The position numbers were made by a program, and so were the translations under genes. The notes under the pieces are model-generated. The model was not told where the DNA came from. It did not search any database and saw only the letters and a program-made list of their open reading frames with translations. This document shows, piece by piece, positions 11,291 to 25,300 of a DNA stretch of 64,000 nt. Source of the stretch: Rhynochetos jubatus (taxonomy: Eukaryota > Chordata > Aves > Eurypygiformes > Rhynochetidae); the NCBI GenBank assembly GCA_027574665.1, contig CM050653.1:9508664-9572663 (forward strand), given 5' to 3'. Every line of letters begins with the position of its first letter. The first letter of the stretch is position 1.

Positions 11291-14200
11291 GGCATCGGGC
11301 CTCCAGCAACGTCGACTTAGATGTCCCCGACTTCTACTGCAGTGGCATTTGAGATTGTCAACTTCATTATGTCTCCTAATGAAAGTGTAGACACCTCTCA
11401 ATTTCCTTTCAAAGTGCAAGGTAAGCTGCAGGACAGTTTAATTTTTCTTAGCAACCTTCTCTGGACACTGCAGAAGTATTTAAATTCTCCCAGAGATCTA
11501 TGGACAGTTTGCTAGTGCCCTCCAGTTTGTCAAATGGATGAAGGTCTGGTATGAATCACCACTTTTCCATTTTGTGCCATTGTACAATCAATACACGCTC
11601 ATATAAATGAGGATGCAATGGCCAAGGCTCCAGAGGGAGTTGGGCCCCACAGACTGCTGCATCAGAAAGTGGTTGCATCAGGTTCCTGCTCTTCTTTGCT
11701 GATGCTAACATAAATTTTATTGCTACATTGACAAATTTGGCCCACTGAAAGGCTTGTGACAATTGCGACAATCAGCATTTCCTGATCAATGTGCTGCTTA
11801 CCTTCTTATTCTTTTCTTATAAGGAAATCAAATATGTTGATTTTCATATATTAATTTCATTATTTTCTTGAAAAAGTGTTCATTCAGACAACTGTATGCT
11901 AATTTATGGTCATAAAATACATCAAGAAGTGTTTGTACATGCTGTTCACTTAGATCCTATTTGCTCTTCACGTTAAGGACCATACATCTTCGCCTTGTAA
12001 TCCTCTGCAACACCTACTGTGACACATACCATTTGTAATGCCAGATTCCACATGCATTACACTTGCTGAATTGACATCAACTACTGGCTATCAGTAAAGG
12101 GCATTCTTCATCTCTGTTCTTTGCCATCTGAAATTTAAAGAGTCTAAATCTAAGAAAGTTACTTTTCAAACTCCTTATAGGCAACATCAAGCTGAACATC
12201 TAAGAGAGTCAGGCATCTCCACGGGGCGAGCCCAGTCACTGGACTGCTGATCATCTACATGTTTAAATTGTTGGCCTTTCCCTGAAAAGGTTTGTGTATG
12301 TGCCAAACAGCCCTCCCCTACACATTGTTTGGACAGGTTTCTGTGCAAAGATGACCCATAAGGCAGTCCTGAGACAGGGCTACAGTGGCTATGGTTCACC
12401 ACTGCACGGCTCTCCACCACTGCCATACGGTGTACCTACAACCTCTGTTTCATTACAGGCTGCAGCACAGCCCTCATATATTTTCAGACACTTGCAACTG
12501 AAGAACATGGTGTTCCAGGGCCATGGAGGCAGCAAATAGAGCCCAAAGGAGACCCAGACCCAATTGCGTGGGTGAAGATATTTGTTTTCAAGGTCAATCT
12601 ACTTTTCATTCAATAATTCCTGTCCTCTTTCTATAAAATAGTATATATGTAACCAGAGTTTTGTTTTGGGTTTAAAAAGCAGCATTTCTGTCTTGTCAAC
12701 CATATGGTGAATTTTATGGTTGCATTTTATTTAGGCAAATACAAAGAGAGATAAGTAAAACCGAGGAGCAGCAAGCAGGCATAATGGGACTACATCAAGA
12801 GAACCAACACTAGCTGTTACGTGGATGTAACAATACTACTGAATCACACACACAAACTTCTTCAAAGGGAATCTGAAGATACTGTTTTCCAAGGGAGTTG
12901 CAGAGACCCAGTTCACTCAGTCAGTTCAGCCTTTGGTAGCAGACAAGGGCAAGGAAAAAAGCAAGCAGGCACTGACTGCTTCATTAATGTGCTTCTCCTA
13001 CAGTACAGGAGGAAATACTTTGTGATCCAACTTACTGCTGCCTACCACTACTTCTGCAGCACTTCTTTGTTCTGAAAAATCATTGCAAAAAATGATTGAA
13101 CCTCTTTGAACTCCTGGATACACACAAATGTAGCTGTAAAACACCATAGCTTAGAATCTACCTTTCAAGTTCTAGGCATCTAGAGCTGGTTGTATTGCTA
13201 GTTTCTGCTCCTCCCAAGGCATCAGTTAGTTCAGGGATGCTGGATTACACAGGGTCCCTGAATTCCTCAAGACCTGCAGTTTAGAAGGTAGTTTGGTCTG
13301 CTGAATCCTCTCTGCAATGGTAAGAGACATTAAGAGAATCCACCTTCATATATAGTCTTCAGACCAGGCAGACAGCATGGACAGTTAGAAAAAAAAATAG
13401 CCATTTACACACCAATTGAGCACATGCACCCTGCAGTCCTTGTGACAAGAGTCCATGCAGTGCCATATTTACAGGTACGTCTAAGAGGGGAATTTCATTT
13501 AAAGTCCATGTTGAGGCAAGTAGGGGGGAAGCAGCTTCTCATTTCTCAGCAGCCTGTAGCAAATTGATGGTGTTTTGGTTTCATGGCGTGGGGAGGAGTA
13601 GATGAAGGCAGAGAACAACACTCCGGCAATGTGGGTTGTCTTTAGACCACCTACAGTAGGTGCCTCGCTTAGTTGTCATGACTGTTATGGCAATTTAGTT
13701 CAATAAAGCACTGAGCACACACACCAGACGCCTACAATCCAGGTCTGCTAGATTTTGGCTCCCTGTGCAGACAGTGGATAGAAGTAGTCACTATGCCTAA
13801 GTTAGGGACCTGCAGTACGAGGGTTCAATGAAGCCCCATGTGCTCCTGCCTCATCTGCAGAACCATATTGCTTTTCATTCAAGAAGGCTGAGTAATGTTG
13901 CCAGGAACTGATTAACATCTGAATCACGTTGTCCGCTGTCTGTATGGCAGATATAAATAGGTTGCAGTAGAGGTGGACTGTGTCCACAACCGCTCGTCTC
14001 CTGAGGGAATGGTCTTATCTACGTGCACACAACTAAGGTTGAGTCTACTCAGGGAAAACTTCCAAGCTCTTCCTCTTGAGACGAGGAGTTATCCTGCCGA
14101 TTCTGTGCTGTGGAATGCCCCACTGGCCCCTTGTCTCAGAGGCTTCTGGCAGACTGCGACATAGTTCTCCACCCGTTCGACCCACAGATGGTTGGACAGC

Positions 14201-17160
14201 TGAAAGACTAGCGAAACTGCATCAGCTGAAATTCGCTTTCAGTTTATTATCTACGTAGTGTCACTATAAAGGTCTGAGCTAATCTTAGCTGCATAATGGG
14301 CTGGTAGAAAGTATTCCATTTGTTATACAAATAAATATTTGCTTCAAATGTGGTTTCCCAAAGTAGGGTCACCTTGCACGCATCTGCTTCCAAAAATGCA
14401 TCTGCTTTACAACAAGGTAGTAATTATCCTTTCCTCAAGGGGGTTCAGTTTGAACCTACTATGTATACTAGACTGCTGGCGAAGTTTTTAATTTTGGTTT
14501 ATGGTGTTTGTAGTTTTTGGAGGCACAGGATCAAACGCTTGAAATGCAGCGTTCATCTGATACTACGTACTAACCCCAAATACAGGTAGGGTTTGCTTGG
14601 TGGGCTTTTTTCTTCTTCAAGAACAGTTCTTTTCTCCTGCACATTTTTTTCTTTCTGAAAACATCTGTCAGTTGAGTGGATAGATGCAGAAAGCAAGTAA
14701 CTTCATTTTACTGGTAAAATACCTTAGTGGAGTAACACAATAGCATTATCATCCTTCTTTTTTACTGGTTCTTCTTTTAATCTGTATGTCATAATAATGT
14801 CATTAGAGGGTGACTTCATCTTTTTAGCAGGCTATTTCTGCAGTACTTAATGTCTGTTTGATCTTTCATTCAGATATCTATTACCATACGTATCTATTAT
14901 AAGTTGAAAAGGTTTTTAGTCTGACATAACATTGGAGGGAAAGAAATGTCAGCTTCATTAAACATCACAGTTCTGAGACTGGAGGCAAATTACTTAATCA
15001 GCACATTTTTGAAGAAACATAGTGAAAAAAATCTTGTGAAAATATGTAGCTTTTCTTTATTTATTTTTTGAAACACCTCATAATGCACTCTGCTTTCTCT
15101 GGAAAGCACGCAGTGACTGAAACAGTGTCTTGAATTAAAAGCCCAATTCCTACTATACTGAGCAGCTCAGTGAGCTCAGGGATGGTAACAAGAGGGAGGA
15201 GGAGGCTGAGGAGTGACATGATCTATAGCCTCCCACATGCCATAGCCCCATATTACAGTCGGTGACTCGAAGGGTGCAGCCTTAGCTATCCACTCCGAGA
15301 CATCAGTATTCTGCCATGATACATTTATGGAGAGGTTAAGGCAGCAGAACACCACGTGAAGTGCCAGGCCCATCGAAGTCAATATGGAGACTTCAGTTTT
15401 TCCACTCTTGATCCGTATATTGAGTTGACATGTAATTCAGGTGAATAGGGCAGATTCAGCAAGGACCATAAGCACTTTCACAACTTTCACTGCACAAACT
15501 ATCCCAGCAAAGCAGAGGGGATGCCCGTATTGGTTCATGCCTCTATTTACGTGGCTTGCTGAAGTAAGACTGCGAGAACGGGGAGACAGTGATGGTTTTT
15601 CTCCCAGGGTTCGTGGCTGTCTTCATCTGTCTGACAATTCTCAGCAGTGGCACCAAGGCTGTCAGTTTGGGCATCAAACAGCACAAAACGAAAGTCCTTT
15701 TGAAGCAGGAGAGTGCAGAATGCATATGGGAAGGCAAGAGAAGGAGGGGGGCTCAGGGGGCTGAATGCTCAGAGACATTAACACACTGGTTGCTAACTCT
15801 TATGAAAACTGATAGTTGGTGTCTCCACTTTAGATTTTGCTCTTTTGAGGGATCTGGCAGGGGAGTTTAGGGGTGCAGAGTCTATGCTTTAGATGTGAAT
15901 GGCCACACAGATATTATGTAGATTAGAACAAGGTTATGTTTGCAAATTCCTTGATGTATCTCCTTGTCTAACATTAACACTGCTTTTTCTTTTAGCTTTC
16001 AGTGGCATGTGCAGTTGTGCCTTGGTTGTCTTGACTGAATGAATGATCCTGTGTGTTTTAGCTGGATCTTCTTTGCTACAATCCATAACAGATGCCATTG
16101 GTGTTTTTGTTACTATCGCTACTTGATGGCTTTCTGCAACCGCACTTCACATTCCTGAAGCTGAAAGTTTTGTTCTCTTGGCCACCGAGAAACACTACAC
16201 TCTTATTTTGGAGTCTCCCTGCATTCCAAGATAGCACCGGTAACAGAGGACACACAAGGGTCAACAGCTCTTCGGCCAGCAGCACAACCTCATTCATTGC
16301 AGCAAACAGGTTTTCAGAGTTTGGAAATGCCCTAGAGAGTTTTACCTTCTGTAGCCCAAAATGGCTGTCATTGGCTCTTTGTTCCCAGGAAACCCAGGGA
16401 GACATAGACAGTTGTTGTGAAATATTGTGCACCCAAACTTGTCCCTCCTTGGCACTGAGAACTCTCACTGAGCTCACTTGGGGTCTTGAATTCACATTGG
16501 GCACCTTTGATTTTCTGTCTGCTAATGGCATATTTGTGACACTGCTAGACTAAGGAAAAGCTGGCAGCAAGCTTAAAGTGCAGTATGTAATGACATTTGC
16601 ACTGAATTGTTCCAGAAACACCTTACCCTCTGAAGCAACCAGGAAAATGAATGTGAGACCTATTAGCAATACACACATTAAGCTGTGTGAAATTCTGCCC
16701 TGGGTTTTGTGTATATTAACCCATCAAATGAGAATTACAGTTGTAACTGAGGTCTCTACTTGGCCATGAATAATGTAGACAATACTAAGATTTAAGTGCA
16801 AAAGGAGAGATCAAGGTGTTTTGACAAGGTATTTTACCTCCTATAACATTTTTATCTCGTTTAGTCTGAGATGTGAAGTGCAAATAGTTGACATACCCTT
16901 GGCCTGAGAAGTTGTCACCAACTTTCAGGCATTTTTTTCCTAACAAGTGTTGAACTTTTACAGGCAGCCTGTGAAGTTCCTCTTAAGTCCCAGCATACAA
17001 ACACAATCATCTTAGATGGAATAGCCTTGACAGCGGTGACATCCCACTGTACCCATTTCCATTACTAAAAATCAAAGATCTCATTTCTAAGTTACTTATA
17101 GCTATATTCTGCTATTGCTTCCCTGCAGAGAAAAGGAATAGATAACTTTGCGGTTCCTTT
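11291..17160. other. unassigned noncoding DNA
   Basis: No gene is supported. Near 15370 'CATCGAAGTCAATATGGAGAC' resembles an old repeat motif of sauropsid genomes. The longest open frames of the window sit here on opposite strands (16076-16531 minus, 151 codons; 16092-16553 plus, 153 codons). They mirror each other and neither protein contains a domain I recognise, so I do not call a gene. Confidence 0.5.
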
Positions 17161-17167
17161 CCAGACC

Positions 17168-17205
17168 TATAGTTTTTGTACTCTAGACTCTATAGTTTTT
17201 TGTAC
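17168..17205 (+). repeat. short direct duplication, TATAGTTTTTGTAC
   Basis: TATAGTTTTTGTAC (17168-17181) recurs as TATAGTTTTTTGTAC (17191-17205), differing by one extra T, with nine bases between. It looks like a local slippage duplication. Confidence 0.7.
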
Positions 17206-17231
17206 CAGTACCCTTTTTATTTCATCTGTTA

Positions 17232-17273
17232 ATTGTTCCTCTAGGAGAAATATGTTACTCCAGGAGGAACAAT
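17232..17273. repeat. imperfect inverted repeat, 16-bp arms
   Basis: ATTGTTCCTCTAGGAG (17232-17247) and CTCCAGGAGGAACAAT (17258-17273) pair at 14 of 16 positions around a 10-nt loop. It may be a small transposon end pair or a chance hairpin. No flanking duplication is obvious. Confidence 0.6.
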
Positions 17274-17279
17274 CTGAGG

Positions 17280-19416
17280 GTTCTTGTACATACCTAACAT
17301 TTTGTTAAATAATGGCTAGAAATGCATGACCTAACATCAACATTTTTTAATTTTTGAGTTTCCAACAGGTATTAATTTTTAAACAAAAGATGACAAGAAC
17401 ACCCCTGTATTCGCTTAGAACAGCAGCTCTCAGTCTGTAGAAAACACTGACAATATCTGATTTAACACACCAAAAGTAATCAGGTTTTATACTTGTGTCT
17501 GTCCTGGTTTCTACAGGAAGGTGTCTGTCCCCACAGCCGTGCCAGCAGGTCCTCACAATACTGATGTGACATGTAGCAGAAGGAGATTTTCTACAGTTTG
17601 AGATACATGACCTCTTTGGGTACCATAATCTACACTGATTAAATATCTCTCCTGTCAGTGTCCACATGGAAGATCTTTTTCAGCCTAATTTTGGCTGCTA
17701 ATGATGTGAATTTTTCATACTGAAGCTAATATAGCTGTTCTGGAAGAACATTGTCAACCAGGTCCAGCCTCCATAAATCAGAGCATGCCGAGACTGCATT
17801 AGCTGAGCATCTGGATGGGGTGGCAGGAGATGCCTTTGGGAGTTGCTCTGTCTCTTTGCAAGGCAGTCAGGAAACTGAAAGTGAAAATCATCCACGGGAC
17901 CCAGACTCTCACCACATTTTTGCTCCCAGTGGCACGGCGTGGGGATCGCAGAGGGTCCAAGCTGCACCCATGGTGGGCAGAGCAGTGACAGACAGATGTA
18001 GTGAGTCCTCAGCAGGCAAAATGTATGGGAACACAAGACAGTAACCTGAGAATAGCATATCCATGTATAGATTTGTAAATAGGTGGCATTTTAGTTGTGC
18101 TTTCCTGAGATATAATATGCACAAGTCAGAAGGGTTTTTGTGTTAGCACCAGTCTAGGAACAAGAGGGATCCCCAGTTTCAGAGTGGTGCAGTGAAGCCC
18201 TTTGGTCTAGGGTCAATCTTTAACCTTTGTTTCTCATTAAAATATCGTTCAAGTGCTAAAAACGTTCTTCCCACTGGTTATATCATTATGAATGTTTACC
18301 CTGCCAGTACCTGGAAAAAATTGCTCTCTGAGGTAAAGCCAAATAACATTACTAGATCTGCAAAAGATTTGACAGTGAAATTAATTAGTTAATCTTTGTA
18401 AAGTGCTTTGAAGATGAAGAGCTCACTATGAGTTTTAGGTAATGTTATTATAGGTTAGTGAGTCATTTTGTAAATTTAAAGCAGAGGGGTCTCTTTTACA
18501 ATGTCTTCTAGCATGGCCTTCACGATGTCTGTGCGGCTGGCTGGTCTTGTCCTATTGCCTCCTGTACCCTTCCCCCTGCCTGCATTCGTGTGTTGCCTAT
18601 AGTCCTCTACCGCAAGCTCTGCAGGCCAGGGACAAGGCTGTTCGAGGGGCAGATTTGCTTTGGTCAATGAGAATCTGCTGCTAAAAAATTGCTTTCAGCA
18701 AGTTTCACTCCTTGCCATCGCTGACCCCTTTCTTGGGAAGTTTGCCATCCAAGGCTGTTTTGGCAGGCGGCTACTTCTCCTCTGCCTGAACAGACTCGGA
18801 CCCTGACGTCCCCATTCTCCCGCAAAAGGGCAGCCCGATCCGCTCTGGCTCAGTGCCCTGGGCCCCACCTGGATGCTCTCTGATCTGCTTGTGGAGCTCA
18901 TGGTTGGTATTAGGTCAGGGACTTTCCTTCTGCTCTGTGTTTGTGCAGAACACAGCACACTGGTTCCCCACCAGACTCTGAGATACTGCTGTAATGCAGG
19001 TAATAAATAATAACAAGCTTTAAACCTCTAGTGCAAATTACAGCCTCCTGCAACACCTACGTAATTTTGTATAATATTAGCACAGTAGCTACCTTGGGAG
19101 AACTATATTCAGATAAGAGTATAGACAATAATCATCCTTCCTTCTGAAATCAGATGGAATTGTTTAAATGCCTACAGCCCCTTTTATGCCACTGTGTTTT
19201 TTAAAGAAAAGAAGGAACACAGAAGGGAAGCGAGGATGTGTGATAAATAACCAAAGACAAAAGGAATAAAAAAACAAATACTAAAGCGTAATAATAATGT
19301 AATTTCTGTTCTATAATACACAAAAATTCTTCTTATGTCTGAGTCCCCCTTGCATCTAGCACTCCATGATTACACTGGAGGAGATGAGCCCTCTCGCAGT
19401 GTTTATAATCTGAGGT
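17280..19416. other. unassigned noncoding DNA, locally GC-rich
   Basis: No gene is recognised. The part at 18520-18960 is richer in G+C than its surroundings and holds several short frames on the minus strand without any familiar motif. Its CpG content looks moderate rather than island-like. It may be the remains of an old inserted copy, but I cannot name the source. Confidence 0.5.
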
Positions 19417-19485
19417 TCCAATCTTGCAAACATTTACATGCATGGTTAACTTTATGCACACAATTAGTGCAATTGAAGTCATGCC
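19417..19485. repeat. old sauropsid interspersed repeat fragment
   Basis: The text 'CCAATCTTGCAAACATTTAC' followed by 'GGTTAACTTTATGCACAC' and 'CAATTGAAGTCATG' parallels an abundant repeat in turtle and crocodilian genomes (also old in birds). That repeat reads 'AATCCTGCAAACACTTACGC', 'GTAACTTTACTCACATGAG' and 'CCATTGAAGTCAATGGG'. Three ordered blocks match. Only one half of the usually palindromic unit is visible. Confidence 0.5.
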
Positions 19486-22286
19486 ACTTGCAAGACAAGA
19501 TGCAACAAGTGAGCGTATCAAACGTTAGGTGGGAAGAGGGCGGCAGACAGATGAAGGGTAGTAATGATAAGATCATGTGGTTACCTGGGCTAACTCTGCA
19601 CGCTCAATGACTCCAAATGCCTTTTTTATTTTTGAATCATCACTTAAAAAGATTTCTCTGTCACACTATAACTGCTTGTTGTGACTCAGAAAATGCTGGG
19701 CTTACTCATGTTCGTATAGTATGTAATTAGTGGACTTTTTAATTTTCCCTTCATAGCAATGGTATCTCTGCACCACTAACTAACCCTACTTTAAAAATAA
19801 GGAAAAAAAATTACCCCAAGCCTTTCTCATTTACTCTACTGCTTTCCTGCTCTCTGTTTGTGTATTAACCTCCCCCTCTAGATACCTTCTCCACATGAGC
19901 ATCTTCTAGTTTCCTGAGGCTTTTCTTATCTTTGTTGCAGCTGTCCAAGAGTCGAGATCTGAGGAACAGGAAGGCAGACGTCTCATTGACCAAATATAGC
20001 AGACACCCCTTACATTCAGGGCTCTGGGGGTTGTGAACCACACGAGGGCTGCTCTTGACAACATCCTAGCCTTGATCTGTCCCTCCTGGCTCTTACCAGT
20101 CAACACAACATGGGGAAGCAGACTGTGATGTCTGGCAGTGCCAAAATTACTGGGGCATACAGACAAGCCGGGAAGGGAAAACCAGTATTTTTCATGGACC
20201 ACCTTGCTCTCACATTTCTTAGCTCTTTGGGAAGAAGGGACAGCCCTTTTGATAGCTAAAAATCACCTTCTTGGAAGATCTAAAGAGGCTGCTGCCCCAT
20301 ACATAGATGCAGTGACAGGCTTTGAAGAGTCAGGTTTGGAAAAGTCACCCTGTGCCACTCCACACGCACTCCAGGATACTAGAGTCACTCTTGTAGAGCA
20401 GGGAAGTTGGATGGACTTGGGAAGACAATTTAGTCTGTATGTAACATTGTTATCACATAAATTAGAATAATTATTACATTTGTGTTGTATTTTCATGATA
20501 TTTGCTTCACTTAAATTGTTGTTATAAAATAATTTTATGAGTTATGTTGCTATACTCTGCGGCGATGTAAGGGAGTTTTCTGAACTCAATGGTGAGGCCA
20601 TGTGATTTAATTGCCACACTATTTGTTAATTAGTCTGGGTGAAAATGCCAGCACCTGAGTGTGTTTGGAGAGTGGGCGGTGAGAATGTAGCTTTGTGTGA
20701 AGTAGTTCCAAACGCCAGAGAGCTTGAATTTGTGGTTCTGATTTCTTATGTTCTGACTTCTTTAGCTCTACCAGCCAAATAGCTAGCATTTAAAGTTTTC
20801 ACAGGCAGAACTTTTCTTGTGTATCATCTCATGCATCTGAGTCGAGGAATGTTGATCTGATTCACTACTGGATCACATCTTGTGTAGTGCAAGTGGGTTT
20901 GGATCATGCTCAGACCAGAGAGGCAGCATTTTATGCCATGCTGCAAGGGCTTAAATGGCTCAAAACCAGGGGGGATACACATGACACCACTGGACCCTGC
21001 AATGTTTAGCTATTATAGTTGTAGAACAATTTGTTTGGTATCAAATGTGGACTTGAGTCCATGTAGTCTTGGGGTAATTTTAGTGATCAGGTGAATACCT
21101 TGCAAAATCTTCATATAGTCTTGGTCCAGTAAGAGAATCTGGTTAAGGCAGATATACCAGACAGCAGAGATAGTGTCACTCATGCATAGTTTGTATTTGA
21201 TATGGGTAATGATGTATAATAACACTGGCTTTTTCAGACACATGAAGCACTGTTAATGGATCTTCTGATGAGGCCCAAGGAGCTAGACATCAATTCCCAG
21301 CCATTGATCTGGTTGTAAGAAGCAGCAGCCACAAGGCTGTCGGTCTTCTCAGTGTTAATATGCTCAGGCCTTGAGCTGCACGTTATCTTTTAGTGTTTTA
21401 TGTGTGTTATTTCTGGGCTAGCAAGTTTAAAATTCGAGCATCAGATGAGTTCTGTATTTCAGGGAGCAGTAAGGGGGTGCCACACTCTCATGTTCTTTCT
21501 GATGTTACAAAGCATACTATGGCAATCTGTGAGCTGGCAGAGTCACCCACAGCTTTTAAACAGCAGGGGTGAGAAAGTAGCCATGCTTTTGCCATGTTTT
21601 GGAAATACAGGATAAAACACTCCCTACATAATACATGTTTTGATGACTTCAAGGCTTAAGGAAGACAAACGGATCTAGAAAGTATCCCTTTGCCGTATCA
21701 TAACAGATGAAGCAGCAGCCTGGCAGGAGGATAATTTGAGCAAGAGGAAGTAGCTCACCCAGTGATGGACTGATGGCTCCTTTGGTGCAGTCCAAGGCTG
21801 CAGGAGAGGCTGATTAGCTCAGTGCAAGATGAGGGAAAAGTTTTGTTGCCAGTGGTCTCTGTCTACCTGAGACACAAACTGGTTACACACAGATATTAAT
21901 CACACAGGGAATGCATGTGTATACACTTGGGGTCAGCCCAACAACCCACCATAAATGTGTGTCAGAAAGCTAAAAAACCTGCTCTAAAATATACCCATTA
22001 CAGCAATTTTCTTATATCCACAGGAATGGTCTTCCTTTTAGCAAGGGGCTAAACCCTGTGTTCACATCATCATTGTCTTCTGATACATTGACTCTTGATG
22101 GCAACACTAAAGATGATAGGAAAAGGAGTTATTTGCCTGCACTAGCCAGTAGGAAAACTGCTGAGTTCTGCACTACCCTAAAAGTAATTATTTCACTGTC
22201 ATTTCAGAGCACAGTCTGGTTATATGAGAGAGAAACTGCAAGTCACCTGTGCTTAATTTCTAAGTTCACATTAATTTATACACAGT
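19486..22286. other. unassigned noncoding DNA
   Basis: No gene is supported. A frame at about 20881-21009 (plus) has a composition reminiscent of an RNase H helix, but lacks any catalytic motif. The stretch 20560-20720 has a compact motif-rich look and could be a regulatory element, without specific evidence. Confidence 0.5.
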
Positions 22287-22368
22287 GGGCTAAACCTTGC
22301 CCTCATTTATATGCACACTGCCCTGCAGTGATTATGCAAGAGGAACTGAGTGGAGAATTTGATCTAGT
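22287..22368. repeat. old repeat with imperfect inverted ends
   Basis: The left part 'CTAAACCTTGCCCTCATTTA' and the right part 'AACTGAGTGGAGAATTTGAT' are imperfect reverse complements. They match the two ends of a palindromic sauropsid repeat ('CAAATTCTGCCCTCAGTTACAC' type). The element would be about 80 bp, like a small non-autonomous DNA transposon. Confidence 0.4.
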
Positions 22369-25300
22369 GTGATTTCAAAAATAGCACCATGAAGTAAAGT
22401 TAGTATAAATGTAGAGGAAGTAAATCCACAGAAGAACATAACCTAAGGTGTAAAACAGCAAGTTTGGGTGATGATGCTATCAACTGAAAACTCAGCACCT
22501 GGACAGGGTCCCTGCCCAAACAGCAAACTCCCAGTCATGCTTCAGTCCATCACATGTAAGCATCTAGACCCTCATGGGCTAAGGATTAGAAAAGGAGGGA
22601 AGAGAATAGGCTGTTAAATCATCCTGCAGATAAGATAATTGTGGCTCAAATTCAGAAGTGTAAGGTAAAAATTCACTACATGGATGAAACTAAAACTGTT
22701 TTATTTCAGGAAAGCTGGCAGAGTGTTTCAACAGCTTCCTGTGGCTTAACTGCTATGACACAGTAGGAATAACCTTTCTTCTGTCTGGGTCTTAGGAAGT
22801 ATTATGTTTCATCCTTGCTGAGTGACCTGCATTTCACAGGTCAGATGTAAAAATTATCCAAGACTCAATTCTCTTGCCCCTCAGCATGTTGAGGGTTCAT
22901 TAGAAAGAGCGGCTGGTGCAGGGTGTACCTGGCACGCAGTGCTCATTCACCCTTCCTCGTTCACAGGGCTGTCCATGCCCCCATGTGTCTCATCGCTGGC
23001 CAAGATGAAAGGCACATCCAATACCTTCAGAAATGGGATCTCTTCCCTTCCCTTCAGGTCAGCCTAAGCGGTTCTCCCTTGACCCTGCAAGCGCAGGGCA
23101 GTGCAGGGAGCGAACCGGCCAGACCTCCTGCTGCATCGGTGACAGGGGGTGCTGGCAATACTGCAGGGTAGAAAACGGTTCTGTTTCTAATAGGGACTCT
23201 TGCTCCTCCTTGTGTCTATCAGTCAGTGCCAGCAAGGGCAGCAATTGTTAGGGATGGCAATGCCTAGAATAGCTAGTCTATCAACCGGTGGCCATGAAAA
23301 GCAGCATTAACCTCAGCATTATATTTTTCTGGTTTTGTCTGGTTTCCATTAGGGCCTCATGCAAAAAAGTCATTGAACTGCCATTCTTGGCTGACTGCAA
23401 GAGTCTGAGTTGGATAACCAGCACTGTGACTCCATCACAATGACAAGTGATGGTGTTTCATGGGGTAGTTCTTATGGGTACTGTGCTCAGACAATACTTC
23501 TGCTATGGTGTGCAACATCATTTCCAATTTGGAAATAGTGTGATGGTGGAATAATATTTCTTTTCCAATCTTTCCTTATTCTCAGGTGCATAATTAGTTT
23601 TTATAGGGACATAATAACATGGTAGCTTATACGTAATTATAATGTGTAAAGTTTGTAAAATTAAAAAAAATCCTTTAAAATGAGTTGAGAAATAGCAGCA
23701 GAACATTTAGACAATTTTACACAATGCTCAAGGTACTTTCTTGAAATCCAACAGCAACCATGAGAACACAGGTTAAAAGCTGGATGTTTCCTATTCTGGT
23801 ATTGGTGTAAAACCACAGAGGGAGGTTTACCATCTTTCGGGTTCAGGACTTGTCCTTACAACTGTGTAACACGAAGCACATCATTGCACATACACTTGTT
23901 ATCTATGCAACAGCTTTAACACAGACATCACACTCCTTTTCTTCTGTATAACTCACAAATGACCTAAGAAATGGCAACTGTAATTCTGCAAACACTGAAA
24001 CACGTGGGGAAGATGAAATTATTTAACTGAAGATTCAGAAGAAAACGCCTTCAGAGTTGAGGGGGTTTGCCAGCACCCCTTCTAGCATTTGGAAAAACAA
24101 TTAATATTGTTTTTAATTTTAGAATTACTTTAGATTTGGATTTTTTAGGTAGCACCTAAAAATCAGAGAGATTAAAAATAAATATTTTCATTTCATTACA
24201 TTTCAAGTGATCACATTTTTCTTACTGAGAAAATGGACATCTTTCAAAAACCCAAGATACATTTCAAACTGGCCTGTCATTCTCAACCAGCACAATTATT
24301 TATTTCCCCAATGCTTCTGTGATGTAGCTGTGGTTTTGAATTGATTGTCGTTCCTGTTTAGGGTTATATGCCCTTAACTACACAGGCAGGTGTTTACAAG
24401 ACTCCTTTAAAAACTCCTGAGGTGCCTTGTTCCTGATGTGTCAAAGTTGGATGTATAGAAACCTCTGAAAATCACTCTGTCTGTTTACACTGGAAGGACC
24501 TTAAGACATTTAAAGATCTGGCTCTGTGGATGGGGTTCATCACATCTAACACTAGCCACCAAAAAGACATGTGCCTAACCTAAGCGATCCATCTTGCCCA
24601 GGTCCCAGAGGGACCTCAGCCCTGTCAGATGGCAAGGCAGCGTCCCTACAAAAGGCACTGAGCTCAGGACACGATCGCTTCATGGGAGTTCTGACTCATT
24701 CCACTGAGGTCATAGTTTAGATAAGACGCTTATGAGAGATTAATCCAACACTAGGATGAGGTATGGTACTGGAGTGATCCGTACAATACTGTTATATGCA
24801 CATGTAACTAGACTACCTGCATCTATATTTTAGGCACTTTTAAAGTCAAAACTTAGAGGGTTAGGAACCAAATTCAATTACTTTTATTCTTCTCCCTGAC
24901 CTTGATTCTGCTGAAACCTGTAGAAGGGATACATAGTGCTAAAAACAAAATGTCCCAGTCAAGGCAAACGCCTAGATGCTGAAGGTTTTGCGTAAGATCA
25001 CTATGGGAGCTTCAGGCAGGTAAACAAGTCACAAGATAGCTTAGGTGTGTGAAATTACTGTGGATCTCTTGAATTAAGTCCAACTCATCTCCTTTTTATA
25101 TCAACATAGGGCCCCATAGGCCCAGGGCTGTGCTTATGCTTTTTCAGCATAAGCATTTTTCTGTATGCAAAAGCTCCGTCTGACCAGAATGTTATGAATA
25201 TAATTTCTAAAGTTTTGCGAGATCCCTGGGTTAAATGCAGCACATAAATGCAAAGGGTCCTATTTAAGCTGCTGCACTACTAAAAGCGGAACTTTGATGA

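Noticed and set aside
19921-20030. Acceptor-like TTATCTTTGTTGCAG followed by a short basic open stretch
   Set aside because: Closes after 32 codons without a good donor and is not recognised.
20881-21009. Frame with text AAFYAMLQGLKWLKTRG, reminiscent of a retroelement RNase H helix
   Set aside because: No catalytic acidic motifs, no flanking reverse transcriptase or integrase, and only one short helix-like match; likely chance.
25131-25155. Perfect 10-bp hairpin followed by T residues, like an intrinsic terminator
   Set aside because: The DNA is vertebrate, where such terminators do not operate, and about one hairpin of this size is expected by chance in 64 kb.
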